Shown here in pieces: positions 41,508 to 50,547 of a stretch of DNA of 64,000 nt (position 1 is its first letter; each line of letters starts with the position of its first letter). The translations under genes were made by a program, and so were the position numbers. The notes beneath the pieces were generated by a model. That model saw nothing but the letters and a program-made list of their open reading frames with translations. It was not told the DNA's origin and searched no databases. Source of the stretch: Mucilaginibacter flavidus (lineage in GTDB: Bacteria; Bacteroidota; Bacteroidia; Sphingobacteriales; Sphingobacteriaceae); assembly GCF_024055575.1 (NCBI RefSeq), contig NZ_JAMXOE010000014.1, forward strand, positions 103,107-167,106. Reading direction: 5' to 3'.

Positions 41508-44249
41508 ATGACAGCTACTCAAATTCGTCAGGCTTTTCTTGATTTTTTTGCATCGAAAGGACATACCATTGTACCCTCGGCGCCTATTGTAATTAAAAAC
41601 GACCCTACGCTGATGTTTACAAACGCGGGGATGAACCAGTTTAAAGCGATTTTTTTAGGCGAGGAAACGCCGAAATTTAAACGAGCGGTTGATACGCAGC
41701 GCTGTTTGCGTGTATCGGGCAAGCATAACGATTTGGAGGAAGTAGGTATCGATACCTATCACCACACCATGTTCGAGATGCTGGGCAACTGGAGCTTTGG
41801 CGATTACTTTAAAAAGGAAGCCATTGAATGGAGTTGGGAGCTGCTGACCGAAGTATACAAGATAGACAAGGAGCGCCTGTACATTACCGTTTTTGAAGGT
41901 GACGAAAAGGAAGGTTTACCGAAAGATACCGAAGCCATCAATTTCTGGAAACAATTTGTGCCCGAAGACCACATTATTATGGGTAACAAAAAGGATAATT
42001 TTTGGGAAATGGGCGAAACAGGCCCCTGCGGTCCTTGTTCCGAAATTCACTACGATAACCGCACGGATGCTGAACGCCAGAAAGTAAGCGGTGCAAGTTT
42101 AGTAAATGCCGACGATCCGCAGGTTATAGAGATATGGAATAACGTGTTTATGCAGTTTAACCGCCTAAAGGATGGTTCGCTGCAGCCGTTGCCGGCTAAG
42201 CACGTGGATACGGGGATGGGCTTTGAGCGTTTGGTGCGTGTGATGCAGGGGGAAAGCTCAAATTATGATACGGATGTATTTACCCCGCTGATTGATTTTA
42301 TCGCACAAAAAAGCGGAATAACCTACAACAGCGCCGCTAAGCCCGGCGCGGAAGGTTGGAACGAAGCCGTTGCAATGCGGGTACTAGCCGACCATATCCG
42401 CGCCATTAGTTTTGCTATTGCCGACGGGCAACTGCCATCAAACAATAAAGCAGGGTATGTTATCCGCAGGATATTGCGCCGTGCAGTTAGGTATAGCTAT
42501 CAATATTTGGGATTTAAAGAACCGTTTTTAAATCAACTGGTGCCATTATTGGCTGAGCAGTTTAAGGGTGTATTTGATAATTTATATGACCAGAAAGATT
42601 TTGTGCAGAAAGTTGTTTTGGAAGAGGAGAATTCTTTTTTAAGGACATTGGAAAATGGACTAATAAGATTTTGGAATTATACGACAAACCTTAAAGATGC
42701 GGTAACTTTTCCGGAAGGAAACAAAAGTGAGAAACAGATTAGTGACTTGGCCAAGGCCACAATATCTCTACAGCAAGAGTTCACTTCCGAGAGAAGAAAT
42801 AAAATAATTGCTGGACGGTTTGCATTTGAGTTATCGGATACACATGGATTTCCAATAGACCTTACAGAATTAATGGCTCGGGAAATTGGATGGACAGTAG
42901 ATTTAGCCGATTACGATGCCGCACTTCAACAACAAAAAACTCGTTCCCGCGCTGCCACTGCCATCGATACTGGCGATTGGGTTGTCCTTAAAGACGACGA
43001 TACCGTTGAGTTCACCGGCTACGACGAAACCGAAACCATTGCCCATATTGTAAAATACCGCAAGGTAAAAGCAAAAGGCACCGAACAATACCAGATTGTA
43101 CTGGATAAAACTCCTTTTTATGCCGAAAGCGGCGGACAGGTGGGGGATAAAGGCGAACTGGTTTTCCCAGATGGTGAGGTGATTGAAGTTACGGACACTA
43201 AAAAAGAAAACGGCCTGATTGTTCATTTTACCGACAAACTGCCGGTGGATATTGATGACGCGCTAACCGCCATTGTGGACCCTGCTTTACGCAACCGTAC
43301 CAACAGCAACCATAGCGCCACGCACCTTTTGCATGCTGCGATGAAACAGGTATTGGGCAGCCACGTAAACCAAAAAGGCTCGCTGGTAAACCCGGATTAC
43401 CTGCGGTTCGACTTTTCGCACTTTGCTAAGGTAACCGACGAGGAACTGGCGCAGATAGAGGCAATAGTAAACCAAAAAGTCCGCGAAAACATTGCCTTAA
43501 AAGAAGAGCGGAGCGTTGTATATGCAGAAGCGATTACCAGCGGGGTTACCGCGCTGTTTGGTGAGAAATATGGCGAGTATGTGCGCGTGATAACTTTTGA
43601 TGATGAGTTCAGCAAGGAGCTTTGCGGTGGTACACACGTTAAAGCCACCGGGCAAATAGGTTTCTTTAAAATAATAAGCGAAAGCGCTGTAGCTGCGGGT
43701 GTAAGGCGCATCGAGGCGATAACAGGTATTGCTGCTGAAGATTTTATTATTCAACAAAATAAACTCGTTCACCAGCTAAAAGAGCTGCTCAAAAATCCTA
43801 AGGATATTTCAAAAAGCGTGGAAAGCCTATTGGAAGAGAACGCAAAGCTTAAAAAGGAAATTGAAAAATCGGTACTCGAAAAATCAGCTGGATTAAAAAA
43901 CGAGCTGGCAGAAAAGGCTGAAGTGATAAACGGCATCAATTTCATTGCCCAAAAAGTGCAGTTGCCTAATGCCGATGCCATAAAGGGCCTGGCACATCAA
44001 CTAAAAGATATTGTAGATAACCTGTTCCTGGTGTTAGCTGCCGACATCGACGGTAAACCGTCGCTTACGGTAATGATTGCTGAGAACCTGGTTAAAGAAA
44101 AAGGCCTGAATGCTGGTAACATTGTACGTGAACTTGCCAAAGAAATTAAAGGCGGAGGTGGTGGTCAGCCATTTTTTGCAACCGCAGGCGGGAGTAATGT
44201 TAGCGGCCTGGATAAGGCGCTGGAAAAGGCCAAGGCTTTTATCGCATAA
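41508..44249 (+). CDS. alaS: Alanyl-tRNA synthetase
   Basis: A 913-residue class II synthetase. The catalytic core (MTATQIRQAFLDFF; FTNAGMNQFKAIFLGEE; TGPCGPCSEIHYD; GMGFERL) is followed by the tRNA-recognition part, the editing domain with its zinc motif (NHSATHLLHAAM at about 605 and KELCGGTHVKATG at about 705) and the C-Ala domain with GGGGGQPFFATAGG. It is longer than usual: residues about 375-455 contain an additional charged stretch (FWNYTTNLKDAVTFPEGNK, ending near DTHGFPIDL), and codons there are richer in AGA and GGA than the rest of the gene. It is divergent from a MerR-type gene. Confidence 0.95.
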   Translation: MTATQIRQAFLDFFASKGHTIVPSAPIVIKNDPTLMFTNAGMNQFKAIFLGEETPKFKRAVDTQRCLRVSGKHNDLEEVGIDTYHHTMFEMLGNWSFGDYFKKEAIEWSWELLTEVYKIDKERLYITVFEGDEKEGLPKDTEAINFWKQFVPEDHIIMGNKKDNFWEMGETGPCGPCSEIHYDNRTDAERQKVSGASLVNADDPQVIEIWNNVFMQFNRLKDGSLQPLPAKHVDTGMGFERLVRVMQGESSNYDTDVFTPLIDFIAQKSGITYNSAAKPGAEGWNEAVAMRVLADHIRAISFAIADGQLPSNNKAGYVIRRILRRAVRYSYQYLGFKEPFLNQLVPLLAEQFKGVFDNLYDQKDFVQKVVLEEENSFLRTLENGLIRFWNYTTNLKDAVTFPEGNKSEKQISDLAKATISLQQEFTSERRNKIIAGRFAFELSDTHGFPIDLTELMAREIGWTVDLADYDAALQQQKTRSRAATAIDTGDWVVLKDDDTVEFTGYDETETIAHIVKYRKVKAKGTEQYQIVLDKTPFYAESGGQVGDKGELVFPDGEVIEVTDTKKENGLIVHFTDKLPVDIDDALTAIVDPALRNRTNSNHSATHLLHAAMKQVLGSHVNQKGSLVNPDYLRFDFSHFAKVTDEELAQIEAIVNQKVRENIALKEERSVVYAEAITSGVTALFGEKYGEYVRVITFDDEFSKELCGGTHVKATGQIGFFKIISESAVAAGVRRIEAITGIAAEDFIIQQNKLVHQLKELLKNPKDISKSVESLLEENAKLKKEIEKSVLEKSAGLKNELAEKAEVINGINFIAQKVQLPNADAIKGLAHQLKDIVDNLFLVLAADIDGKPSLTVMIAENLVKEKGLNAGNIVRELAKEIKGGGGGQPFFATAGGSNVSGLDKALEKAKAFIA

Positions 44250-44253
44250 AAAG

Positions 44254-44287
44254 AGATTTGACAACTCGTTTATGAGTTGTCAAATCT
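44254..44287 (+). terminator. Hairpin terminator after alaS
   Basis: GATTTGACAACTC (44255-44267) pairs with GAGTTGTCAAATC (44274-44286), six bases after the alaS stop, followed by a short T-rich stretch. It also faces the convergent His/Gly-rich gene. Confidence 0.8.
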
Positions 44288-44304
44288 TATAATCTCAATA
44301 TTGA

Positions 44305-44934
44305 TTAATGGTGTCCGTGGCCACCGCCACCACCGCCGTGTCCGCCACCACCGTGAGGTGCGCCACCGCCACCATGTCCGCCACCTCCGTGAGGTGCGCC
44401 GCCACCACCGTGTCCGCCGCCGCCGTGAGGTGCGCCACCAACACCGTGGGGTCTACCTCCGCCACCATGAGGTATTCCTCCATGTATGTTATTATGGACA
44501 TTTCCACCGCGGAAATGCTCGCTTCTGCCTGGCCTGTTTATAACCCGGGTGTGGTAATGGTCGCGCACAATTGTGCCGCCCGGTCTGCCGCGAAAATGCT
44601 CATACGATCTGCGGTCGTGGCCGAAATAACGGTAGGCACGGGGCCTGTTAACAGCTACTTTGTAACCGGTAGAAATATTGTAAGATGCGTAGCGCGGCGG
44701 CAGCGAAGGCCTGAATACCCAGCTGGGGCCGTCCAGGTAAACATATTGATGTGTTGGTACATAGTAATAGGCTTCCACATCGGGTAAATAATAATAATTT
44801 ACCGACGCATATTCCGGCGGAGGTGTCCATATCCCAATGCTTACACTGGCACTCACCTGCGCCTTTGTTTCGGCACTGCTTACTGCCAGCAATATTAAAG
44901 CCGTCAGCAAACTAAAAATCGATTTCTTCATCAT
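44305..44934 (-). CDS. Exported His/Gly-rich repeat protein
   Basis: A 209-residue exported protein with signal peptide MMKKSIFSLLTALILLAVSSAETKAQ (about 1-26). Residues about 30-105 are tyrosine- and proline-rich (PPPEYASVNYYYLPDVEAYYYVPTHQY) and resemble Bacteroidota exported YXWGXW-like or DUF-type proteins. From about 150 the chain becomes tandem repeats of the type GGAPHGGGGHGG, at least three units of 11-12 residues, ending in GGHGHH. The histidine density suggests metal binding (Ni, Cu, Zn), but this is inference; slippage in the repeat could vary its length. Confidence 0.8.
   Translation of the reverse strand: MMKKSIFSLLTALILLAVSSAETKAQVSASVSIGIWTPPPEYASVNYYYLPDVEAYYYVPTHQYVYLDGPSWVFRPSLPPRYASYNISTGYKVAVNRPRAYRYFGHDRRSYEHFRGRPGGTIVRDHYHTRVINRPGRSEHFRGGNVHNNIHGGIPHGGGGRPHGVGGAPHGGGGHGGGGAPHGGGGHGGGGAPHGGGGHGGGGGGHGHH
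44317..44470. repeat. GC-rich tandem repeat coding for the His/Gly tail
   Basis: About four to five imperfect 33- to 36-base units such as CCGCCACCACCGTGAGGTGC occur in the coding sequence (seen here as its complement). This is the DNA behind the GGAPHGGGGHG peptide repeats. Confidence 0.7.
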
Positions 44935-45031
44935 AGTTGTTATTTAAAATATAGAAGCCAAAACGCGTGCCGATAATGTCAATTTTGTAAGCTATTTATT
45001 GAGCTGTTCGCTTTAATAACTAATAACTTTT

Positions 45032-45039
45032 TATATTTG
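45032..45039 (+). promoter_or_regulatory. -7 box of gatB
   Basis: TATATTTG is a full -7 match about 40 bases before the gatB start, implying a leader of about 34 bases, in contrast to several leaderless genes nearby. Confidence 0.45.
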
Positions 45040-45079
45040 GCGTTCAATTACGGTTATACCACCGCCGCATTTATTTTAT

Positions 45080-46555
45080 ATGACAAGTTTTACAGCCGGG
45101 ATAGGTGACAAATACGAATTAGTTGTTGGGTTAGAGGTTCACGCACAATTATCCACTTTAAGTAAAGCATTTTCGCCGGATTCGGCAGCATTTGGCGCCG
45201 GTCCCAATGAGCACATCAGCGCCATATCATTAGGGCACCCCGGTACTTTACCAAAGCTTAATAAAAAGGCTGTTGAATATGCAGTGAAAATGGGTTTGGC
45301 CTGTAACTGCACCATTAACCTGCGCAATACTTTTGCCCGCAAAAACTACTTTTATGCCGATTTGCCCAAAGGTTACCAGATAACGCAGGACCAGATGCCT
45401 ATTTGCTTAGGTGGTTCGGTGTTGGTTAGGTTAGCCGAAGGGACAAAAAATATAGCCATCCATCATATCCACCTGGAAGAAGACGCTGGCAAAAGCATGC
45501 ACGACCAGCACCATGCCGATTCGCTGATCGATTTGAACAGGGCAGGTGTACCGCTGATTGAAATTGTTACCGAGCCCGATATGCGCAGCAGCGAAGAGGC
45601 CGGCCAGTTTTTAACCGAGATACGCAAATTGGTGCGCTACCTCGATGTTTGCGATGGCAATATGGAGGAAGGCAGCATGCGTTGTGATGCCAACATATCC
45701 GTGAGACTAAGAGGACAAACCACCTACGGCAACCGTTGCGAGGTGAAAAACTTAAACTCCATCCGCAACGTACAGCGCGCCATCGAGCATGAGTTTGAAC
45801 GCCAGGTAAACATTATCGAAAACGGCGGCCATATCGATCAAAATACTTTAAATTTTAATGCTGATACCGGCGAAACTTCAGTGCTTCGCTCGAAAGAAAT
45901 GGCAAACGATTACCGCTATTTCCCGGAGCCCGACCTTACACCGCTGGCGTTAACCAAAGAATATTTAAACACCATACAAAGCAGCATGCCCGTTTTGCCG
46001 AATGCGCTTTATGCAAAATATACGGAACAACTCGGGCTATCTGACTACGATGCAAGCGTTATCACCGCTGATAAAGATGTCGCATTGTACTTTGAGGCGT
46101 TAATTGCAAAAACTGATAACTATAAATCGGCAGTTAACTGGCTGATGGGGGCTGTGAAATCATATTTAAATGATTCGGGCGTTGCTATTGGTGATTTTAC
46201 ATTGAAACCTGGAACTTTGGCCGGATTAATTCACCTGGTTGATTCGGGCAAGGTAAATAATACGGTAGCCGCGCAAAAACTATTCCCCGGGCTTATAAAA
46301 AACAGCGATAAAAATGCTGCGCAGCTGGCAACGGAAATGAACCTGTTAATAAGCGCCGATACCAACGATGTTGACCGCTTTATACAGGATGCTTTAGCCA
46401 AATACCCGGATAAAGTGATTGAATATCAAAAAGGTAAAAAAGGCGTTTTAGGTTTGTTTATGGGCGAGATTATGAAAAGCTCGAAAGGGAAAATTGACCC
46501 ACAGAAAACTAACCAGTTGTTGATTAAGGAGCTGGAGAAGTCCGAAAGTCAGTAA
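45080..46555 (+). CDS. gatB: Aspartyl/glutamyl-tRNA amidotransferase subunit B
   Basis: A 491-residue subunit of the GatCAB complex that amidates mischarged Glu-tRNA(Gln)/Asp-tRNA(Asn). The N-terminal kinase-like part contains YELVVGLEVHAQLSTLSKAFS, LGHPGTLPKLNKKAVEYA, KNYFYADLPKGYQITQ, HLEEDAGKS and DLNRAGVPLIEIVTEPD, and MRCDANISVR and EVKNLNS are invariant in the family. The C-terminal YqeY-like tail (about 405-485) is present. gatA and gatC are not in the window. Its 3' end overlaps a GTCCGAAAGTC-type repeat encoding the last EKSESQ. Confidence 0.97.
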   Translation: MTSFTAGIGDKYELVVGLEVHAQLSTLSKAFSPDSAAFGAGPNEHISAISLGHPGTLPKLNKKAVEYAVKMGLACNCTINLRNTFARKNYFYADLPKGYQITQDQMPICLGGSVLVRLAEGTKNIAIHHIHLEEDAGKSMHDQHHADSLIDLNRAGVPLIEIVTEPDMRSSEEAGQFLTEIRKLVRYLDVCDGNMEEGSMRCDANISVRLRGQTTYGNRCEVKNLNSIRNVQRAIEHEFERQVNIIENGGHIDQNTLNFNADTGETSVLRSKEMANDYRYFPEPDLTPLALTKEYLNTIQSSMPVLPNALYAKYTEQLGLSDYDASVITADKDVALYFEALIAKTDNYKSAVNWLMGAVKSYLNDSGVAIGDFTLKPGTLAGLIHLVDSGKVNNTVAAQKLFPGLIKNSDKNAAQLATEMNLLISADTNDVDRFIQDALAKYPDKVIEYQKGKKGVLGLFMGEIMKSSKGKIDPQKTNQLLIKELEKSESQ

Positions 46556-46576
46556 AGTCCGGAAGTCCGAAAGAGA
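46537..46576. repeat. GTCCGAAAGTC-type repeat over the gatB end
   Basis: AAGTCCGAAAGTCAGTAAAG and the following TCCGGAAGTCCGAAAG repeat a GTCCG unit, overlap the last six codons of gatB and match the complement of 2798-2830. Confidence 0.45.
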
Positions 46577-46646
46577 AAATAAAAAGAGAGATTGATAGTA
46601 TAGACAACCATCGCTGCCTTTCTCCGTATGTAAAGTATAAAGAAAA

Positions 46647-47801
46647 ATGAAAAAGCATTTAATTACCCTATCCGTTATCCTGTTTTCGTTTGCCATTTAT
46701 TCATGTAAAGACAAGGATGCATTTACTATTTCGGGCGAAATAAAAAACCCGGGCAGTGTTAAAAAAGTATTCCTGTTGAAGGCCGATACAAATGTGGCCG
46801 TTATTGACTCGGCAAACCTTAGCGACGGCGGAAAATTTCAATTTAAAGAACACAGTCCATATGCGGGTTTATTTAAAATTCGTCTGGGCGGTGTGATGTT
46901 TGATTTAATTGCCAAAAATGGTGACGAAATCACCTTTGCAACCAGCCTTGCCGACAAGGCAAATGCCTACCAGGTAACAGGTTCGGCAGAATCGGAAAAG
47001 ATAAAGGAATTTAACCGCGTAAGTAACCAGTACAGCGAAAAACCAAATAAAGTTGCAAACGAGTTCCAGGAAAAAGCACAGTCATTAGGCGATCATCCTA
47101 CCCAAAAACAACAGGATTCGTTAGTTGCAATTTACAAACCGCAGCTGGCAAAATACATGGACGAATATAGTGTTGCCATTTTGAAATTCGCCAACGATAA
47201 CAAACAGTCGCTGGCCGGTTTTTATGCAATAAACGCTGTTGACTCAATCAAATATGAATCCCAATTGGTAGCATTTGCCGAAGCTATAAAACCTTATTTT
47301 AAAGACAACCCGCTGGTGCAGCAATTTATCAACAGTAAAATGTCGCTGGCGCCGGTTACTATCGGCCACAAGGCACCTGACTTTACTGTGGGCGGAATTG
47401 ATGGTAAACCAATAAAGCTTTCGGACTATAAGGGCAAATATGTAATGGTTGATTTCTGGGCATCGTGGTGCGTTCCATGCCGGAACGAAAATCCAAATGT
47501 TGTAAAACAATACGCCATTTATAAACCGTTAGGTCTTAATATACTGGGCATATCGCTCGACCAGGACAAAGGCAAATGGCAGCAGGCGGTAAATGCCGAC
47601 AAGCTGACCTGGGCCCATGGCTCTGATTTAAAGAATTTTGAAGGACCGACTGAACGCCTGTATCATATTTTCCAAATCCCTACAAATTACATCATCAATC
47701 CTGATGGTGTTATTGTTGCGAAGAACGTTTTTGGCGCCGACCTTGAAGAATTTTTAAATAAGACATTTAGCAAATCTCAACAAATCGTTAAAATAAAGTA
47801 A
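46647..47801 (+). CDS. TlpA-like thioredoxin-fold lipoprotein with DUF4369
   Basis: A 384-residue envelope protein. It begins with a lipobox (SFAIYSC, Cys at about 20), then a DUF4369-like beta domain (FTISGEIKNPGSVKKVFLL, about 26-120), a helical linker (about 125-225), and a C-terminal AhpC/TSA-thioredoxin domain (KAPDFTVGGIDGKPIKLSDYKGKYVMVDFW) with the active-site pair Cys275-Val-Pro-Cys278. It is predicted to be a periplasmic disulfide reductase or isomerase, perhaps serving cytochrome or exported proteins. The ATG at 46647 gives the proper lipoprotein signal. Confidence 0.9.
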   Translation: MKKHLITLSVILFSFAIYSCKDKDAFTISGEIKNPGSVKKVFLLKADTNVAVIDSANLSDGGKFQFKEHSPYAGLFKIRLGGVMFDLIAKNGDEITFATSLADKANAYQVTGSAESEKIKEFNRVSNQYSEKPNKVANEFQEKAQSLGDHPTQKQQDSLVAIYKPQLAKYMDEYSVAILKFANDNKQSLAGFYAINAVDSIKYESQLVAFAEAIKPYFKDNPLVQQFINSKMSLAPVTIGHKAPDFTVGGIDGKPIKLSDYKGKYVMVDFWASWCVPCRNENPNVVKQYAIYKPLGLNILGISLDQDKGKWQQAVNADKLTWAHGSDLKNFEGPTERLYHIFQIPTNYIINPDGVIVAKNVFGADLEEFLNKTFSKSQQIVKIK

Positions 47802-47884
47802 CATTTAACAATTTGTTAATGTAACTTTAACCATTACGTTCATTTGCGCGCCTACTTTTACGCAAAAATTCAACTTTTACCTGT

Positions 47885-48577
47885 ATGAGTAGTTCTAACA
47901 AACAAAAAATTCTGATAGTTGACGATGAGCCCGATATATTAGAGCTTATTGAATATAATTTGAAAAAAGAGGGCTACCAGGTTTTCCTGGCGCGCAATGG
48001 CCAGGAAGCTGTTGCTGAAGCTAAACGTTCATTGCCCGACCTGATAGTGCTGGACATTATGATGCCTAAAATGGACGGCATAGAAGCGTGCCGTATTATG
48101 CGCACCATGCCCGAGTTTAAAAATACCTTTATGGTGTTTCTAACTGCCCGCAGCGAAGAGTATTCGGAAATCGCCGGCTTTAACGTAGGCGCTGATGATT
48201 ATATAGCAAAACCCATAAAGCCACGTGCCTTGGTTAGCCGTATAAACGCCATCCTGCGCCGCAATGCCCCGGCAGAAGATGTTACGGATAACAAACTTGA
48301 AATTGGCGACCTGGTGATCGACCGCGAAGCTTACCTGGTTTTCCAAAGAGGGAACAAGGTGGTTTTAGCTAAAAAAGAGTTTGAGTTGTTATACCTGCTG
48401 GCCTCAAAACCAGGCAAAGTTTATACCCGCGAAGTTATCCTTAAAAACATCTGGGAAGATTCGGTAGTGGTTACCAACCGTACCATCGATGTGCATATCC
48501 GCAAACTTCGTGAAAAACTCGGCGACGATTGCGTATCAACAGTAAAAGGTGTCGGCTATAAATTTGAAGCCAGGTAG
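47885..48577 (+). CDS. OmpR/PhoB-type response regulator, orphan
   Basis: A 230-residue DNA-binding response regulator. The receiver domain (about 8-125) has the acidic pair DDEPD, the phosphoacceptor Asp57 (LIVLDIMMPKMDG), Thr in FLTAR and Lys in YIAKPIKPRAL. The C-terminal winged helix (about 140-228) has KEFELLYLLASKPGKVYTRE and RTIDVHIRKLREKLG. No histidine kinase gene is adjacent, which is unusual, since in many Bacteroidota the kinase follows. The terminator comes directly after it. Confidence 0.93.
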   Translation: MSSSNKQKILIVDDEPDILELIEYNLKKEGYQVFLARNGQEAVAEAKRSLPDLIVLDIMMPKMDGIEACRIMRTMPEFKNTFMVFLTARSEEYSEIAGFNVGADDYIAKPIKPRALVSRINAILRRNAPAEDVTDNKLEIGDLVIDREAYLVFQRGNKVVLAKKEFELLYLLASKPGKVYTREVILKNIWEDSVVVTNRTIDVHIRKLREKLGDDCVSTVKGVGYKFEAR

Positions 48578-48603
48578 TCCTAAACAAAAGTATAAAACAA
48601 AAT

Positions 48604-48640
48604 AAAACAGGCCGCACAATTTGTACGGCCTGTTTTGTTA
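48604..48640. terminator. Bidirectional terminator
   Basis: AAAACAGGCCG (48604-48614) and CGGCCTGTTTT (48626-48636) form a perfect 11-bp stem with an 11-base loop, with A and T runs on the two sides, between convergent genes. Confidence 0.88.
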
Positions 48641-48655
48641 ATTGATACGATCTGC

Positions 48656-49141
48656 TTAGTGAGTTAATGCCGCTTTCTTTTTTGTAGCAGTTGTTTTAGT
48701 CTTTGTCGCTTTTGCTGCAACGGCTTTCTTAGCAGCTGCTGTCTCAGTTTTTGCTTTCGCAGTAACTGCTTTAACTTTAGTGTCGGCCTTGGCCTTTACG
48801 TCGGCGACTGCTTTTTTAGCTTTTGCAGTTTCGTCCTTTGCTTTGGCGGTTGCGGCTTTAACTTTGGTGGCAGCTTCTGCTTTTACCTTCGCCACAGTTG
48901 CTTTGGCTTGGGTAGTAACGTCGGCAGCTTTGTTGGCGACAGTACGTTTGGTTGCGGTGACTTTACGTGTTGCAGTTGCTTTTTTTGCAGTTACGGCTTT
49001 TTTAACGTCTTCAAATTTATCTTCGGCCACCTCCTTTATATCTTCGGCTTTTTCTTTGGTGCCATCCCAAAACTCCTCAATTGTTTCTTTTACCCGCTCG
49101 AAAAATCCTTTTTCTTCAGGTCCGGTTGAATTTGTACTCAT
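48656..49141 (-). CDS. Histone H1-like lysine/alanine-rich protein
   Basis: A 161-residue protein. The first about 60 residues (MSTNSTGPEEKGFFERVKE) form an acidic amphipathic helix; from about 60 on, the chain is nearly all K, A, T and V, in KAK, KKA and TAKAK repeats, as in eukaryotic H1 tails and bacterial histone-like proteins. It is likely to bind DNA or another polyanion, possibly compacting the nucleoid; this rests on composition, not homology. The ATG at 49139-49141 replaces an upstream one that would add 27 unrelated residues. Alternating TTTGC-type repeats make its DNA low in complexity. Confidence 0.8.
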   Translation of the reverse strand: MSTNSTGPEEKGFFERVKETIEEFWDGTKEKAEDIKEVAEDKFEDVKKAVTAKKATATRKVTATKRTVANKAADVTTQAKATVAKVKAEAATKVKAATAKAKDETAKAKKAVADVKAKADTKVKAVTAKAKTETAAAKKAVAAKATKTKTTATKKKAALTH

Positions 49142-49411
49142 TTTATTTTTTATGGTTAGATAGATGTGTTTTAATGAGCTTAAACAAATACTATTCCAGC
49201 GGGGTTTAATGTGGGTTGGCAATAAAGATTAAGCCAATGAAGCCAGGTGAGTGTCTATTTTTAAGGTCATTTAGGTTAATTGTTTGACCTTTTGATTATA
49301 AGAAAAGTGCATTCTGCTATAGTTTTAGGTGTACTGTTTTGTAACATGTTTTTTACATATTTAGTTTTAAGCGCCTGAATAATAGTATTTTATTCAAATA
49401 CAAAATTTGCC
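49142..49411. other. Intergenic region between divergent genes
   Basis: About 270 AT-rich bases containing the start regions of the histone-like gene and a small hypothetical gene. I see no clear hairpin, repeat or complete promoter pair. Confidence 0.3.
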
Positions 49412-49729
49412 GTGGGTACCGCAACCGGGTACGATGTCAATGTACTGGCACCCCGTAAATACACCTTTGCTATACCTGCGGCAACCAGAGGAACGATAAA
49501 TTATACGATGACAACAGATTTGTTTTTCTCGCAGGGTTCGGTATCGGTATTTCTTAAAGCTTTTGACAGCAATAATGTGATTGTTTCACAGAAAACCGTT
49601 GTTGCAACAACCGGGCAGAATAAAATAACTATTTTATCGGGTAACTTATTTGGCGGCTCTGGAGGCTCTGGCGGCGGTTTTGTAATAAGCGTTCCTGGAT
49701 GGAGCGCACCTATAACCCAGACTTTTTAA
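49412..49729 (+). CDS. Small hypothetical protein, possibly a fragment of an exported protein
   Basis: A 105-residue frame from GTG 49412. The chain is beta-rich (YDVNVLAPRKYTFAIPAATRG, SQGSVSVFLKAFDSNNVIVS) and ends in a GGSGGSGGGF linker and PGWSAPITQTF. There is no signal peptide or ATG; codon use is like that of a real gene. It may be a truncated secreted domain or a small protein with a GTG start. I do not recognise a family. Confidence 0.45.
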   Translation: MGTATGYDVNVLAPRKYTFAIPAATRGTINYTMTTDLFFSQGSVSVFLKAFDSNNVIVSQKTVVATTGQNKITILSGNLFGGSGGSGGGFVISVPGWSAPITQTF

Positions 49730-49793
49730 TTGATTTTGGAACGCATAACAATATAGCTGTTGTGTCTTTGGTCTTGCTTGTAAAATGAGGTTA

Positions 49794-49821
49794 TTGATGT
49801 AAAAATATAACCGTATTTTTG
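49794..49821 (+). promoter_or_regulatory. Promoter of the pseudouridine synthase gene
   Basis: TTG (49794-49796), 17 bases of spacer and TATTTTTG (49814-49821) form a good promoter. The box ends six bases before the ATG at 49828, so the message should be leaderless, and the TTG at 49819 is part of the promoter rather than a start. Confidence 0.6.
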
Positions 49822-49827
49822 CAGGCT

Positions 49828-50547
49828 ATGAAAGTTCCAAAATTTGCCGACCTGATTTTGTTTGAGGATAATGATATCATAGTGGTTAATAAACCGCCGT
49901 TCATTAGTTCGCTGGATGAGCGCGAAGGTGGCGACGTAAATATGCTGCGCCTGGCCAAACAATATTCGGAAGATGCGCAGATATGCCATAGGCTTGATAA
50001 AGAAACATCAGGCGCCTTAATAATAGCCAAAAACCCGGAGGCATACCGCGCGGTATCCATGCAGTTTGAAAAACGGCAGGTAAAAAAAGTTTACCACGCT
50101 ATTATTGACGGTACGCATGTGTTTGAAAAGCTGTTGATTGACCTGCCGATCCTGAACGTAGGCAAAGGCAACGTTACCATAAGCAGGCAGGAAGGTAAAC
50201 GCGCCGAAACCTGGTTTCAATCGCTAAAATACTTTAAACATTATACATTGGTTGAGTGCCGCCCGGTTACCGGGCGTATGCACCAGATACGTATACACCT
50301 GGCTACCCAGCGTGCCTCAATAGCCGGTGATGAGATGTACAAAGGCCTGCCCGTATTTCTTTCAAAAATAAAACGCAAATACCACCTCGGCAAAGACCAG
50401 GAAGAGCAACCTATCATGAAACGCTTTGCGCTGCATGCTTATGAGGTTACCTTTAAACTACTGGATGGAAAAGATATTACCATACATGCGCCTTATCCAA
50501 AAGACTTTGAAACGCTATTGAAGCTGCTCGAGAAATTTGATTTATAA
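49828..50547 (+). CDS. RluA/RluD-family pseudouridine synthase
   Basis: A 239-residue enzyme predicted to convert uridine to pseudouridine in rRNA or tRNA. It has the family landmarks LFEDNDIIVVNKPPFI (about 11-26), the catalytic aspartate in CHRLDKETSGALI (Asp57), VKKVYHAI and GRMHQIRIHLATQ. There is no N-terminal S4 domain, so it is of the short RluA-type group. The ATG at 49828 is the start; see the promoter entry. Confidence 0.92.
   Translation: MKVPKFADLILFEDNDIIVVNKPPFISSLDEREGGDVNMLRLAKQYSEDAQICHRLDKETSGALIIAKNPEAYRAVSMQFEKRQVKKVYHAIIDGTHVFEKLLIDLPILNVGKGNVTISRQEGKRAETWFQSLKYFKHYTLVECRPVTGRMHQIRIHLATQRASIAGDEMYKGLPVFLSKIKRKYHLGKDQEEQPIMKRFALHAYEVTFKLLDGKDITIHAPYPKDFETLLKLLEKFDL

Noticed and set aside
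44277..44787. Plus-strand frames with His/Arg repeats opposite the His/Gly gene
   Set aside because: They are mirror images of the GC-rich repeat; the minus-strand frame has the signal peptide and is the gene.
48780..49163. 127-residue plus-strand frame over the histone-like gene
   Set aside because: It is the complement of the KAK repeat and reads as an implausible A/F/S/T-rich chain.
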